A stretch of 64,000 bases of DNA from Formosa agariphila KMM 3901. GTDB lineage: Bacteria > Bacteroidota > Bacteroidia > Flavobacteriales > Flavobacteriaceae. The notes under the pieces are model-generated. The model was not told the DNA's origin and made no database searches. It worked only from the letters and a program-made list of their open reading frames with translations. Of the stretch, positions 1 to 9,165 are shown piece by piece. The first letter of the stretch is position 1. The number at the start of each line of letters is the position of its first letter. Where the stretch lies: positions 756,851-820,850 of the forward strand of contig NZ_HG315671.1 in the NCBI RefSeq assembly GCF_000723205.1. Direction: 5' to 3'. The position numbers and the translations under genes are program-made.

Positions 1-189
1 TCAATTAGTGTAATACTTAGAACTATATATCATTATATTTTAGCTTTTTAAGCCCTCTTTTTGAAAGATTAATAATTTAAACCTAAAATTTTATTAGGTA
101 CGTAATAATTGAAAATATACGTAATTTAATACGTAGTAATTAAGTATTAATACTTAATTTTATCACACTAACGTATAAATTCAATTATT
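1..189 (+). promoter_or_regulatory. Upstream region of narK with palindromes
   Basis: AT-rich leader with no gene visible. Three copies of the self-complementary hexamer TACGTA start at 99, 118 and 130. A perfect 22-bp palindrome covers 138-159; its core TAAGTA-TTAA-TACTTA (141-156) recurs in degenerate form upstream of moeA. The palindrome ends only 30 bp before the narK start, so a protein bound there could overlap the promoter or the transcription start. No clear TAnnTTTG -7 element was found. Regulatory role is inferred from position and symmetry only. Confidence 0.5.
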
Positions 190-1605
190 ATGAGTTCTAC
201 AAAAGCTACAAAATTAGATCTTTTAAATTTTAAAAGCCTTCCAATTCGCACGTTTTGGATTACATCAATTGCCTTTTTCTTATGCTTCTTTGCTTGGTTT
301 GGTATCGTACCATTCATGCCAGATGTTGTAAAAGATTTAGGGCTAACGCCGTCTCAAAAATGGAATTCCATTATTCTTGCCGTATCGGGTACTGTTTTCG
401 CTCGTTTATTAATCGGTAAGCTTTGCGATAAATATGGACCCCGTTTATGTTATTCTTGGTTACTTGTTTTAGGAGCAATACCTGTAATTATATTGGGGTT
501 TGTACAAACACCTCTTCAATTTTTAATCTGTAGATTCTTTATTGGGTTTATTGGAGCATCATTTGTTATTACACAATTTCATACATCAATTATGTTTGCA
601 CCTAATATTGTAGGAACAGCGAATGCGACTTCTGCAGGTTGGGGAAACTTAGGTGGTGGTGCTAACCGTTTAGGGATGCCTTTAATTGCAGCAGCAGTTG
701 TAGCTTTTGGAGCAGCAGAATCTGAAGCTTGGAGATACTCAATGATTATAGCTGGAGTGGTTTGCTTTTTAATGGGACTTGTATATTATAATTTTACGCA
801 GGACACTTTAGATGGGAATTATAAAGATTTAAAGGCATCGGGTAATATGCCTCAAACCAAGAAAGATGATGTTGGTTTTATGGAAGCGGTTAAAGATTAC
901 CGTGTTTGGATATTATTCTTTGTCTATGCAGCTTGTTTCGGAATTGAATTAACGGTCTATGGAACTATGGACGATTATCTTCAGAATACGTTTCAATTAG
1001 AGCGTGTAACAGCTGGAAACATCGTGTTATCTTTTGCCTTAATGAATATTTTTGCTAGAACATTAGGAGGTTTCTTCGGAGACTTATTCGGAAAACTAAA
1101 AGGCGTTCGCGGGCGTGTTTTATTCCTTGCCGCAATATTAGCTATAGAAGGTGTTATGTTAGCCTTATTCTCTACAGCTACTGGAATAGTAGTGGGAATC
1201 TCGCTTTTAATCTTATTTAGTTTGTCAGTACAAATGGCAGAAGGAGCTACGTTCTCGGTTGTACCATTTGTAAACTCAAAAGCAATAGGTTCTATCTCAG
1301 GAATTGTTGGAGCAGGAGGGAATGTTGGAGCCTTTTTAGCCGCTATATTATTAAAATCTAAATCGGCTGTGGCAGAAAAAGCAGCAATAACAGCAAGTGA
1401 AGGTATGGGCGCAGAAGCAGTTCAGGCAGCTCAGGCAGCAGCAGCTTCGGCAGCAGTATCTAGTGGGTTTTTATTAATTGGTGGTATTGTAATAGTAGTT
1501 GCGGTAGGAACATTAGCTATTAAATTTGCTACAGCAACAGACAACGTTACTGAAGAAGAATATGATGAGGAATATGACACTCAAATGACAACACAGTCCA
1601 TATAA
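190..1605 (+). CDS. narK: Nitrate/nitrite MFS transporter, NarK/NasA (NNP) family
   Basis: Inner-membrane transporter of the nitrate/nitrite porter branch of the major facilitator superfamily, 471 residues, about 12 hydrophobic segments. Both family signatures are visible: GWGNLGGG at residues 150-157 and a second Gly-rich signature GAGGNVG in the C-terminal half. An Ala-rich loop (about residues 390-425) and an acidic tail (TEEEYDEEYD) are notable. It is followed after 77 bp by the assimilatory nitrate reductase on the same strand, so nitrate import for assimilation is the likely role. The family contains nitrate/H+ symporters and nitrate/nitrite antiporters, which cannot be told apart here. 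The start ATG is the first in the open frame and fits the N-terminus of relatives. Confidence 0.93.
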   Translation: MSSTKATKLDLLNFKSLPIRTFWITSIAFFLCFFAWFGIVPFMPDVVKDLGLTPSQKWNSIILAVSGTVFARLLIGKLCDKYGPRLCYSWLLVLGAIPVIILGFVQTPLQFLICRFFIGFIGASFVITQFHTSIMFAPNIVGTANATSAGWGNLGGGANRLGMPLIAAAVVAFGAAESEAWRYSMIIAGVVCFLMGLVYYNFTQDTLDGNYKDLKASGNMPQTKKDDVGFMEAVKDYRVWILFFVYAACFGIELTVYGTMDDYLQNTFQLERVTAGNIVLSFALMNIFARTLGGFFGDLFGKLKGVRGRVLFLAAILAIEGVMLALFSTATGIVVGISLLILFSLSVQMAEGATFSVVPFVNSKAIGSISGIVGAGGNVGAFLAAILLKSKSAVAEKAAITASEGMGAEAVQAAQAAAASAAVSSGFLLIGGIVIVVAVGTLAIKFATATDNVTEEEYDEEYDTQMTTQSI

Positions 1606-1682
1606 AATACGATTAAAAAATACAGTGATGTAATAATAGTTTTATTACATTTAAAATGAATAGACAAATGTATTAAGTACAT

Positions 1683-4600
1683 ATGATGCCTCAAAAAGAT
1701 ATTAAAACAACGTGTTCGTACTGTGGTGTAGGCTGTGGTATCATTGTTAAGAAGGATGAAAACAACAAAGTTTATGTGGAAGGCGATAAAGACCATCCGG
1801 TAAACCGAGGGATGTTATGCTCTAAAGGCATGAATTTGCACTATGTAGCAAACGATGTGTCCGACAGATTATTACATCCGCAAATGCGATGGAGTAAGTC
1901 GCATCCTTTAGAACGCGTAAGTTGGGATACTGCTTTGGATCGTGCAGCAAAAGTTTTTAAATCGGTTATTCAAAAGTACGGTCCAGATAGTGTTGGGTTT
2001 TATGTGTCTGGGCAGTGCTTAACCGAGGAATATTATATTGCTAATAAATTAACTAAAGGGTTTTTAGGAACAAATAACATCGATACCAATTCGCGATTAT
2101 GTATGAGCTCGGCAGTTGTTGGGTATAAGAAAACATTTGGTGAAGATTCTGTGCCAATTTCTTATGCAGATATCGAATTAGCCGATTGTTTTTTAATTAC
2201 TGGAGCAAATCCAGCTTGGTGTCATCCTATATTGTTTAGACGCATTGAGCAACATAAAGAGAAAAACCCAAATGTAAAAATTCTGGTTGTAGACCCTCGG
2301 AAAACCGATTCTGCTAATTTTGCAGATGTTCACCTTCAAATCTTACCAGGTACAGATGTTATTTTATATAATGCTATTGGAAGACGTTTAATTGAGCGTC
2401 GTATGATTGATAAAAACTTCATTAAAAATCATACAGATAATTTTGAAAAATATAAAAAGCAAGTGCTTTCTACGTCCTTAAAAGAAGCGGCGAAAATTTG
2501 TGGGATTACTGTAGATGAAATTAAGAAAGCAGCTCAAATTATTGGAACGTCTAAAGCGTTTATTAGTATGTGGGCCATGGGGCTTAATCAAAGCGCGATT
2601 GGGACGCATAAGAATTATTCACTTTTAAATTTATCTTTAATTACTGGGCAAGTCGGTAAACCTGGTTCTGGTCCGTTTTCGTTAACAGGTCAGCCTAATG
2701 CTATGGGGGGACGAGAAGTAGGAGGTATGGCTAATTTATTAGCGGTACATAAAGATTTATTTAATGAAAAACACCGTCAAGAAGTTGCCGATTTTTGGAA
2801 GGTTGATAAAATTTCAGACAAAGCAGGATATACTGCTACCGAAATGTTTGATGCATTAGAATCTGGTAAAATGAAAGCGGTGTGGATTGTATGTACAAAT
2901 CCTATGGTGAGTATGCCAAATGCTCATCAAATAGAAAAGGCTTTAAAGAAAGCTAAGTTTGTTGTGGTTCAAGATATTTCGAACCGATCGGATACTTTAG
3001 AGCATGCAGATTTGGTATTGCCAGCAGCTGCTTGGTTAGAAAAGGAAGGGACAATGACAAATTCGGAACGTCGTATTTCGTATTTACCTAAAGGTATTGA
3101 GGCGCCTGGTGAAGCAAAACCTGATGTTGAAATTCTATGTGAATTCGCTCAGAAAATGGGATTCGATGGTTTTAATTATAATTCTACTGCTGAAATCTAT
3201 CAGGAATATGCAGAGATGACTAAAGGCTCTAACATTGATGTTTCAGAATTAAATTACGATAGATTAAAAACCGAAGGTACTTTTCAGTGGCCAGTTTCAG
3301 AATCAGAACAAGGTGGGACACCGCGTTTGTTTCAAGATAAAAAATTCTATACACCGTCGCAAAATGCGGTGTTTAATGTGCCTGACTTTGTAAATAATAC
3401 ATCCGATTTGCCAAACGAAACTTATCCGTTAATTTTAACAACAGGACGAGTGCGAGATCAATGGCACACCATGACCAAAACTGGAAAAGTATCGCGTTTA
3501 AAAACGCATTATTCTACACCAGTTTTAGAGATTAGTCCTGTAGATGCTTTTATAAATAAAATAAAAGATGGTGACGTTGTAGACGTAAAAAGTGGAAAAG
3601 GTGTTGTTCGGGTTCGTGCAAAAGTTACCGATAGCGTTAAAAATGGTGTGGTATTTTTACCAATGCACTGGGGGAAACAATTGCAAAGCGATTTAAACCG
3701 TGCAAACAATTTAACACATACCATTGTAGATCCGGTGTCTAAGGAACCTGACTTTAAATATACTCGAGTTTCAGTTTCAAAATATAAGAAAAACAAGGAG
3801 AAAATACTTGTTGTTGGTGCAGGAGCTGCGGCTTTTCGTTTTATTCAAAATTATAGAGAACATAGCGAAGAGGATGCAATTGTTGTATTTTCAAAAGAAA
3901 AAAATCCGTTTTATAATCGGGTTTTACTTCCTGAATATGTGACCGAAGAACTTACTTGGGAACAACTTCAAAAAATAAAAGAAAAAGAACTGAAGAAACT
4001 TCAAATCGAATTATATTCAGATACCTATATTGTAGAAATAGATCGCGACAATAAATTAGCGACAGATAATCATGGAAATCATCATGCTTACGATAAGTTA
4101 ATTATGGCTACAGGAAGTCGTTCCTTTGTACCTAATAATGTACAACTAAATCTTCCTGGCCGATTTACATTGCGGTCTAAAGATGATGCCGATCGTTTTA
4201 AAGCATATTTAGACGGAACAAATTTAAAAGCCGAAGATCAGCATGTTACTATTGTTGGAGGTGGACTTTTAGGTTTAGAACTTGCGGCCGCTTTAAAACA
4301 TAGAAATGTAAATACAACCATTATACAGCGAGCGTCTAATTTAATGGAACGCCAATTAGATGCCATTTCTTGTAAATTGTTAGCCAAACATGTGCAAGAG
4401 TTAGGAATTCAGATTTACTTTTCCAATGAAGTAAGTACTGTTTTTGATGACGACGACACTAAAAACGCATTAAATATCACTTTAAAAAGTGGAAAAACAT
4501 TTAAGTCTAATGCTATTGTTTATGCCATTGGGACACGTCCGAATATAGAAATAGCAAAGTCTAGCGGTGTGGCTTGTGGTCGTGGTATAAAAGTAAATCA

Positions 4601-5210
4601 GCATTTACAATCGTCGGATCCAAATATTTTTGCCATTGGAGAAATTGCCGAATTCAATAATAATATTTTAGGAATTACCTCTGCGGCAGAAGAGCAAGCC
4701 GCTATTCTTGCAAATTATTTAGCAGGTGATATAAGTAGTGTTTATAAAGGTTCTGTTTCTATGAATATTTTAAAGTTTAGCGACCTTGATCTTTGTAGTT
4801 TAGGAAATTTGTCTGTACCAGAAAATGATAACAGTTACGAAGAAATCATTTTTATGGACATGTCTAAACGCTACTATAAAAAATGTATTGTAAAAGACGA
4901 CTTATTAGTAGGTGCAGTATTGATGGGCGATAAGAACGAATTTGCAGAATTTAAAACCCTTATAGAAAGTAAAGTAGAACTGTCTGATAAACGTGATAAA
5001 TTGTTGCGAGGCGCATCTAACGACAAACCAATGCTGGGTAAATTAGTGTGTTCTTGTAGTCAAGTTGGAGAAGGAAATATAACAGAAGCCATTACTAATG
5101 GGTGTACAAATTTCACGGAATTATGTAACCAAACGGGAGCAGGATTAGGATGCGGAAGTTGTAAAACGGAAGTGAAAGAGATATTAAATAATCATAAAGT
5201 TTTAGCATGA
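1683..5210 (+). CDS. nasA: Fused assimilatory nitrate reductase: NasA + NirB-like flavoprotein + BFD [2Fe-2S] domain
   Basis: Reduces nitrate to nitrite in the cytoplasm. It has 1175 residues, against roughly 700-900 for plain NasA. Residues 1-60 carry the Mo-bisMGD [4Fe-4S] motif (C11, C14, C18, C46, followed by K48). The molybdopterin oxidoreductase and dinucleotide-binding domains extend to about 700. A pyridine-nucleotide-disulfide-reductase-like flavoprotein follows, with FAD-binding GAGAAA at 712-717 and NAD(P)H-binding GGGLLG at 859-864, as in NirB or NasC. The C-terminus is a BFD-like domain with C1123, C1125, C1157 and C1160. In Klebsiella-type systems the electron-transfer subunit NasC is separate; here catalytic and NAD(P)H-oxidising modules are one chain. 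ATG codons at 1683 and 1686 are both possible starts. The stop overlaps the next gene's start by 4 bp, suggesting coupled translation. Confidence 0.92.
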   Translation: MMPQKDIKTTCSYCGVGCGIIVKKDENNKVYVEGDKDHPVNRGMLCSKGMNLHYVANDVSDRLLHPQMRWSKSHPLERVSWDTALDRAAKVFKSVIQKYGPDSVGFYVSGQCLTEEYYIANKLTKGFLGTNNIDTNSRLCMSSAVVGYKKTFGEDSVPISYADIELADCFLITGANPAWCHPILFRRIEQHKEKNPNVKILVVDPRKTDSANFADVHLQILPGTDVILYNAIGRRLIERRMIDKNFIKNHTDNFEKYKKQVLSTSLKEAAKICGITVDEIKKAAQIIGTSKAFISMWAMGLNQSAIGTHKNYSLLNLSLITGQVGKPGSGPFSLTGQPNAMGGREVGGMANLLAVHKDLFNEKHRQEVADFWKVDKISDKAGYTATEMFDALESGKMKAVWIVCTNPMVSMPNAHQIEKALKKAKFVVVQDISNRSDTLEHADLVLPAAAWLEKEGTMTNSERRISYLPKGIEAPGEAKPDVEILCEFAQKMGFDGFNYNSTAEIYQEYAEMTKGSNIDVSELNYDRLKTEGTFQWPVSESEQGGTPRLFQDKKFYTPSQNAVFNVPDFVNNTSDLPNETYPLILTTGRVRDQWHTMTKTGKVSRLKTHYSTPVLEISPVDAFINKIKDGDVVDVKSGKGVVRVRAKVTDSVKNGVVFLPMHWGKQLQSDLNRANNLTHTIVDPVSKEPDFKYTRVSVSKYKKNKEKILVVGAGAAAFRFIQNYREHSEEDAIVVFSKEKNPFYNRVLLPEYVTEELTWEQLQKIKEKELKKLQIELYSDTYIVEIDRDNKLATDNHGNHHAYDKLIMATGSRSFVPNNVQLNLPGRFTLRSKDDADRFKAYLDGTNLKAEDQHVTIVGGGLLGLELAAALKHRNVNTTIIQRASNLMERQLDAISCKLLAKHVQELGIQIYFSNEVSTVFDDDDTKNALNITLKSGKTFKSNAIVYAIGTRPNIEIAKSSGVACGRGIKVNQHLQSSDPNIFAIGEIAEFNNNILGITSAAEEQAAILANYLAGDISSVYKGSVSMNILKFSDLDLCSLGNLSVPENDNSYEEIIFMDMSKRYYKKCIVKDDLLVGAVLMGDKNEFAEFKTLIESKVELSDKRDKLLRGASNDKPMLGKLVCSCSQVGEGNITEAITNGCTNFTELCNQTGAGLGCGSCKTEVKEILNNHKVLA

Positions 5211-6646
5211 TGAAAACGTTATCTAGATTAATTGTAAAAGGAGGCGTGTTATCGCCAGGAGAATTAAAATCGATTTGTTTAACAGCAGAAGGTTTAGGAT
5301 TAGACACGATTTCTTTTGGGTCTAGACAAGATATTTTAATTTCAGAAAACATTGAAACGCAGGCTTTAGAATCTATAGAAAACCTGCAAGTTGTACCCGC
5401 TCACGGCGAAGGTTCTGTAAATATTGTATCGTCTTATGTTAGTGCTGGAATTTTTTCAAGTACATCATGGTTAACAGGCGATAAGTATTTATATGTTTTA
5501 GAACAATTTAGAACGCACCCGCAATTAAAAGTTAATATTACAGATCCTAGACAGCGTTTGGTGCCATTGTTTACGGGACATTTAAATTTTATAGCCTCAG
5601 AACATGAAGATTATTGGTACTTGTATGTACGTTTGCCAGAATGGGAAGAAGCAGAAGTATATCCGGCTTTAATTTACAGTTGGGATATGGCTAAAATTCA
5701 AACCACAATTGAAGGACTTTTACAAGAAGAACCAGAAAGTGTCGAAATGATTTTCGATTTAGTAAATGATGCAATCGATACCAATAACAGAACTATAGAC
5801 AAGCCTTTAAAAGTACCGTTTTATCCGTTTCCGTATTATGAAGGGATGAATAGAATTGGAAACGATAAGTATTGGTTAGGATTGTATTGGAGGAATAATA
5901 AATACGATTTAGAGTTTCTGAAAGCAATGTGCGATTTGTGTTCGGATTGTAAAATTGGAAAAATTTCTATAACACCTTGGAAGTCGTTTATCGTGAAAGA
6001 CATTCCGAATGAATCTAAATTGATTTGGGAAAAATTCTTAGGGAAATTCGGAATCAATGTGCGTCACTCCATGTTAGAATTAAATTGGCATTTGCCAGTT
6101 GGTAAAGAGGAAGCTTTAAAATTGAAGAAGTATTTGGTAACTAATTTCGATCAGAACGATATTAGTACTTATGGTTTAACATTCGCGATTACAGAATATA
6201 CTAAAAAAGCTTATTACTTCACATCTATAGTTATCGAAAAAAATGAGCAACCAAGTTTGCCTGATTTTAAAATAAGAGATACTTATAATTTATTATACGC
6301 TAAGAATTTCGACCCTAATTCTAGAGAATATATCACGCATGTGCAAGATATTGATCAAGTGGAATTACCAGGCTTGCTTATGGAATTAAGTCAGTTGTAT
6401 TTTGAGCAATTAGGAACCGAACGCGACGAAGAAAAATTAGCTAAAGTAGACAACGAGTGTGAAGATGTTGAGGTGTATCAATGTCAAGATTGTTTTACCG
6501 TTTACAACGAAATGTATGGCGATGAAACGCAACACATTGCTCCTAATACACCATTCTCAGCTCTGCCAGAAACTTATGAATGTTCACTATGCGAAGCTCC
6601 AAAATCAAATTTTAATAAAATTACGCAACGTGTGTGGCAAGATTAG
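5207..6646 (+). CDS. Nitrite/sulfite-reductase-fold protein without siroheme cysteines, with C-terminal rubredoxin
   Basis: 479 residues. Residues about 5-55 match the ferredoxin-like half-domain of nitrite/sulfite reductases (GGVLSPGEL...SRQDILI), and a second half-domain follows at about 215-275. The C-X5-C and C-X3-C cysteines that hold the siroheme-linked [4Fe-4S] cluster are absent; between C24 and a CDLCSDC segment near 245 there is no cysteine. The C-terminus is a rubredoxin with C426, C429, C459 and C462. The gene overlaps the fused nitrate reductase by 4 bp and so is probably co-translated. Inference: an electron-transfer or scaffold partner for nitrate or nitrite reduction rather than a sulfite/nitrite reductase itself. 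Its stop overlaps that of convergent moaA. Confidence 0.8.
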   Translation: MMKTLSRLIVKGGVLSPGELKSICLTAEGLGLDTISFGSRQDILISENIETQALESIENLQVVPAHGEGSVNIVSSYVSAGIFSSTSWLTGDKYLYVLEQFRTHPQLKVNITDPRQRLVPLFTGHLNFIASEHEDYWYLYVRLPEWEEAEVYPALIYSWDMAKIQTTIEGLLQEEPESVEMIFDLVNDAIDTNNRTIDKPLKVPFYPFPYYEGMNRIGNDKYWLGLYWRNNKYDLEFLKAMCDLCSDCKIGKISITPWKSFIVKDIPNESKLIWEKFLGKFGINVRHSMLELNWHLPVGKEEALKLKKYLVTNFDQNDISTYGLTFAITEYTKKAYYFTSIVIEKNEQPSLPDFKIRDTYNLLYAKNFDPNSREYITHVQDIDQVELPGLLMELSQLYFEQLGTERDEEKLAKVDNECEDVEVYQCQDCFTVYNEMYGDETQHIAPNTPFSALPETYECSLCEAPKSNFNKITQRVWQD

Positions 6647-7650
6647 CCACCAATGGTAATCATACTTCTATTATTAGTATGGTTTTCTGGATTGTTTAGT
6701 GTTTCAAAATCGGTCATCCCTGCACGAACTGCATATTTCTTTTTAATTAAATTAGAGATAAGCGGTTCTATATTTTTATCTTGTCTGTAGGCTTCTAAAA
6801 GATTTGTTTCTTGGTTCGAGAATAAACAGTTTTTTATATTTCCGTTAGCGGTTAATCGAATGCGGTTACAACTATCGCAAAACGGATTACTCACCGAACT
6901 GATGATTCCAAAAGTACCTTTATATCCTTTTATCTGATAATTTCGAGAGGTGAAATTGGCTTCGTTTTCAAGTGAAATCACATCCTGTCTACCAAAGTGT
7001 GCATGTGTTTGTTCTAAAATTTCAGCTTGGGTAACAAGCTTTTCTTTATTCCAATTATTACCATCAAAAGGCATGAATTCTATAAAACGAATTGCAATAG
7101 GAAGGTGTTTTGTGAATGCAATAAAATCTATAATTTCATCATCATTAAATCCTTTAATTAAAACCACATTCATTTTTACATTGAAGCCTTGTTCTAACAA
7201 CAGAATAATATTGTTGTAAGCAGCTTTAAACTGATTTCTTCGGGTTATAAATGTAAATTTATCGGCTTGTAAACTGTCTAAACTTACATTAATATCTTGC
7301 AGTCCAGAGGCTTTAAAGTTATCAATAAATCGGTCTACAATAACCGCATTTGTCGTGATAGAAAGTTTTATGTTTAAGGTGGATAGACGTTCTAGAATTT
7401 TAGAAAAATCTTTTCTTACCAAAGGTTCACCACCCGTTAATCTAATTTTAGTTACACCATGTTTTACGAAAACAGTTGCGATTTTAAAAATCTCATCTGC
7501 TGTCATTATATTAGATTTAGGAGTTAATGGCACACCGTTTTCTGGCATACAATACGTACAACGCAAATTACATTTTTCGGTTAGCGAAATACGTAAATAC
7601 GAATGATGGCGTCCAAAATTGTCGGTTAATATGTTGGTTTCGCTTTTCAT
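6643..7650 (-). CDS. moaA: GTP 3',8-cyclase MoaA
   Basis: Radical SAM enzyme that starts molybdenum cofactor synthesis from GTP. It has 335 residues, the usual length. The radical SAM cluster motif C27-x3-C31-x2-C34 is visible, followed by GGEPL. The C-terminal second cluster motif (CDSCNRIRL plus a later Cys) and the terminal Gly-Gly needed by MoaA (ends TIGG) are present. It is the last gene of the leftward Moco/siroheme operon, 1 bp after the moaC-moaB fusion. The convergent gene's stop TAG and this gene's stop share the tetranucleotide TTAG at 6643-6646. Confidence 0.97.
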   Translation of the reverse strand: MKSETNILTDNFGRHHSYLRISLTEKCNLRCTYCMPENGVPLTPKSNIMTADEIFKIATVFVKHGVTKIRLTGGEPLVRKDFSKILERLSTLNIKLSITTNAVIVDRFIDNFKASGLQDINVSLDSLQADKFTFITRRNQFKAAYNNIILLLEQGFNVKMNVVLIKGFNDDEIIDFIAFTKHLPIAIRFIEFMPFDGNNWNKEKLVTQAEILEQTHAHFGRQDVISLENEANFTSRNYQIKGYKGTFGIISSVSNPFCDSCNRIRLTANGNIKNCLFSNQETNLLEAYRQDKNIEPLISNLIKKKYAVRAGMTDFETLNNPENHTNNRSMITIGG

Positions 7651-7651
7651 A

Positions 7652-8557
7652 TTAATGCTGCTGGCCTCTTAATATTTTAAAAATATGAAGCACGTGAGGA
7701 AATACGGCGTCCATAGATTCTTTAGCACCATTTGTAGAGCCTGGTAAAGCTAAAACAAGACAATTTCCAATAGTTCCTGCAACACTACGAGATAGCATGG
7801 CGTAAGGCATACGGTCTTGACCATAACTTCTAATGGCTTCTTCAATACCTGGAATACGGCGCTCTAAAATAGGTTCTAAAGCTTCGGGTGTAACATCGCG
7901 ATACGATAACCCTGTGCCACCAGTGAAAATGATGAGGTTATTAGTCTCAGATAATGCGATGGCTTTATTTCTAATCAATTCAATTTCATCTGGAATAATA
8001 TCGTAATTCTGAATAGAAACGTCATTAGCCTCTAGTTTTTCTATAATTGCCTTTCCTGCAAAATCTTCCTTTTTTCCATCAGAAATTGAGTCTGAACACA
8101 CGATAACACTCGCATTTAAAGTTGAAATTTGTTTGTTATTGAAACTGCTCTTTCCTCCTTTTTTCTCAACTAATTTAATGGTCCCTATTTCAATCTGCTT
8201 GTCTATTGGCTTCAGCATGTCGTACATGGTAAGTGCAACTACAGATGCCCCGTGCATGGCTTCTACTTCAACACCAGTCTTATATATGGTTTTAACATTG
8301 AAAATAATATGAACTTCTAAACCTTCAATAGTGTAGGCGACAGATGTGAATTCGATAGGCAAGGGGTGGCAATCTGGAATAACGGTATGTGTGTTTTTAA
8401 CAGCAAAAAGACCAGCCGTTTTAGCCATTTCGAACACGTTTCCTTTTGGAACCAAATTGTTCTGTAAAGTTTCAATCGTTTCAGGTTTACTTACTTTTAC
8501 AATAGCCGTAGCGGTTGCGGTACGTAATGTTTTTATTTTGTGGGTAATGTCTACCAT
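7652..8557 (-). CDS. moaCB: Bifunctional MoaC-MoaB protein
   Basis: 301 residues, with two Moco enzymes in one chain. Residues 1 to about 155 are MoaC (cyclic pyranopterin monophosphate synthase; motif MHGASVVALTMYDMLK). Residues about 165-301 are a MoaB/MogA-type molybdopterin adenylyltransferase domain (TGGTGLSYRDVTPEAL, ALPGSTNG). Such fusions occur in Bacteroidetes and some other bacteria. The fused protein would carry out the step after MoaA and the adenylation before Mo insertion by MoeA. It sits between moaE and moaA in the operon with very short gaps. Confidence 0.95.
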   Translation of the reverse strand: MVDITHKIKTLRTATATAIVKVSKPETIETLQNNLVPKGNVFEMAKTAGLFAVKNTHTVIPDCHPLPIEFTSVAYTIEGLEVHIIFNVKTIYKTGVEVEAMHGASVVALTMYDMLKPIDKQIEIGTIKLVEKKGGKSSFNNKQISTLNASVIVCSDSISDGKKEDFAGKAIIEKLEANDVSIQNYDIIPDEIELIRNKAIALSETNNLIIFTGGTGLSYRDVTPEALEPILERRIPGIEEAIRSYGQDRMPYAMLSRSVAGTIGNCLVLALPGSTNGAKESMDAVFPHVLHIFKILRGQQH

Positions 8558-8563
8558 GTTATG

Positions 8564-9001
8564 TTACTTAATGTTAGTTTTCCATTGGTGGGTGTCGTCT
8601 TCAAAGATTTCTTTTCCAAAAATGGGCACTTTCTTTTTTATAATATTCACTAAATATTCTGTTGCAGCATACACTTCTTTACTGTGTTTAGCCGATACGA
8701 ATACAAAAAAACAAATCTCTCCAGCTTTAATTTTTCCTAAACTGTGATAAATATGCATGCAGGTTAAATCGAAGGTTTTAAATGCTTTTTCACGAATTTC
8801 TGCAATTTGCTCTAACGCCATATCTTCGTAAGCAGTAAAATCTATGGCGGCTACGGTTTTGCCTTCAATCTCGTCGGCACGCACTTGACCTAAAAAAATA
8901 TTGTGTCCGCCAATTGTATGCTTACTTTGGTGCTTTGCTATAGAATCTGAAATAAAGCTAGGAGAAATGGCACCTTCAATAAATACAGTTTTCTTTTTCA
9001 T
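8564..9001 (-). CDS. moaE: Molybdopterin synthase catalytic subunit MoaE
   Basis: 145 residues, the normal MoaE length. Typical features are GGHNIFLGQVR near the N-terminus, DFTAYEDMA and the His-containing stretch IYHSLGKIKAGE. It pairs with MoaD to transfer sulfur to precursor Z. It lies 6 bp upstream of moaCB on the same strand; moaD lies upstream across a 164-bp gap that holds an intergenic repeat. Confidence 0.95.
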   Translation of the reverse strand: MKKKTVFIEGAISPSFISDSIAKHQSKHTIGGHNIFLGQVRADEIEGKTVAAIDFTAYEDMALEQIAEIREKAFKTFDLTCMHIYHSLGKIKAGEICFFVFVSAKHSKEVYAATEYLVNIIKKKVPIFGKEIFEDDTHQWKTNIK

Positions 9002-9047
9002 GAGTTTTACTTTTATAAATAGTCCGTATTAAAATAGTTAATTATAT

Positions 9048-9132
9048 GTCATGCTGAAGGTGTTTCAGCACTCCATAAGTATTAAGAAATAAAGCATTTT
9101 ATGTGAGACCTTGAAACATATTCAGGGTAACG
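9048..9132. repeat. Flavobacterial-type intergenic inverted repeat
   Basis: Lies between moaD and moaE inside the cofactor operon. The left half begins GTCATGCTGAAGGTGTTTCA and the right half ends TTGAAACATATTCAGGGTAACG, so the two ends form an imperfect inverted repeat (GT(C/T)A(T/C)..CTGAA..TTTCA). Short dispersed elements of this kind are common between genes in Flavobacteriaceae; that is recollection, as no second copy lies in this window. In RNA it would form a hairpin between moaD and moaE. Confidence 0.6.
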
Positions 9133-9165
9133 AATATTTAGTACTTTATTCTAAATCATCTAAAA

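Noticed and set aside
8346-8747. 133-residue plus-strand frame across moaC and moaE
   Set aside because: Crosses two convincing genes on the other strand; no domain features.
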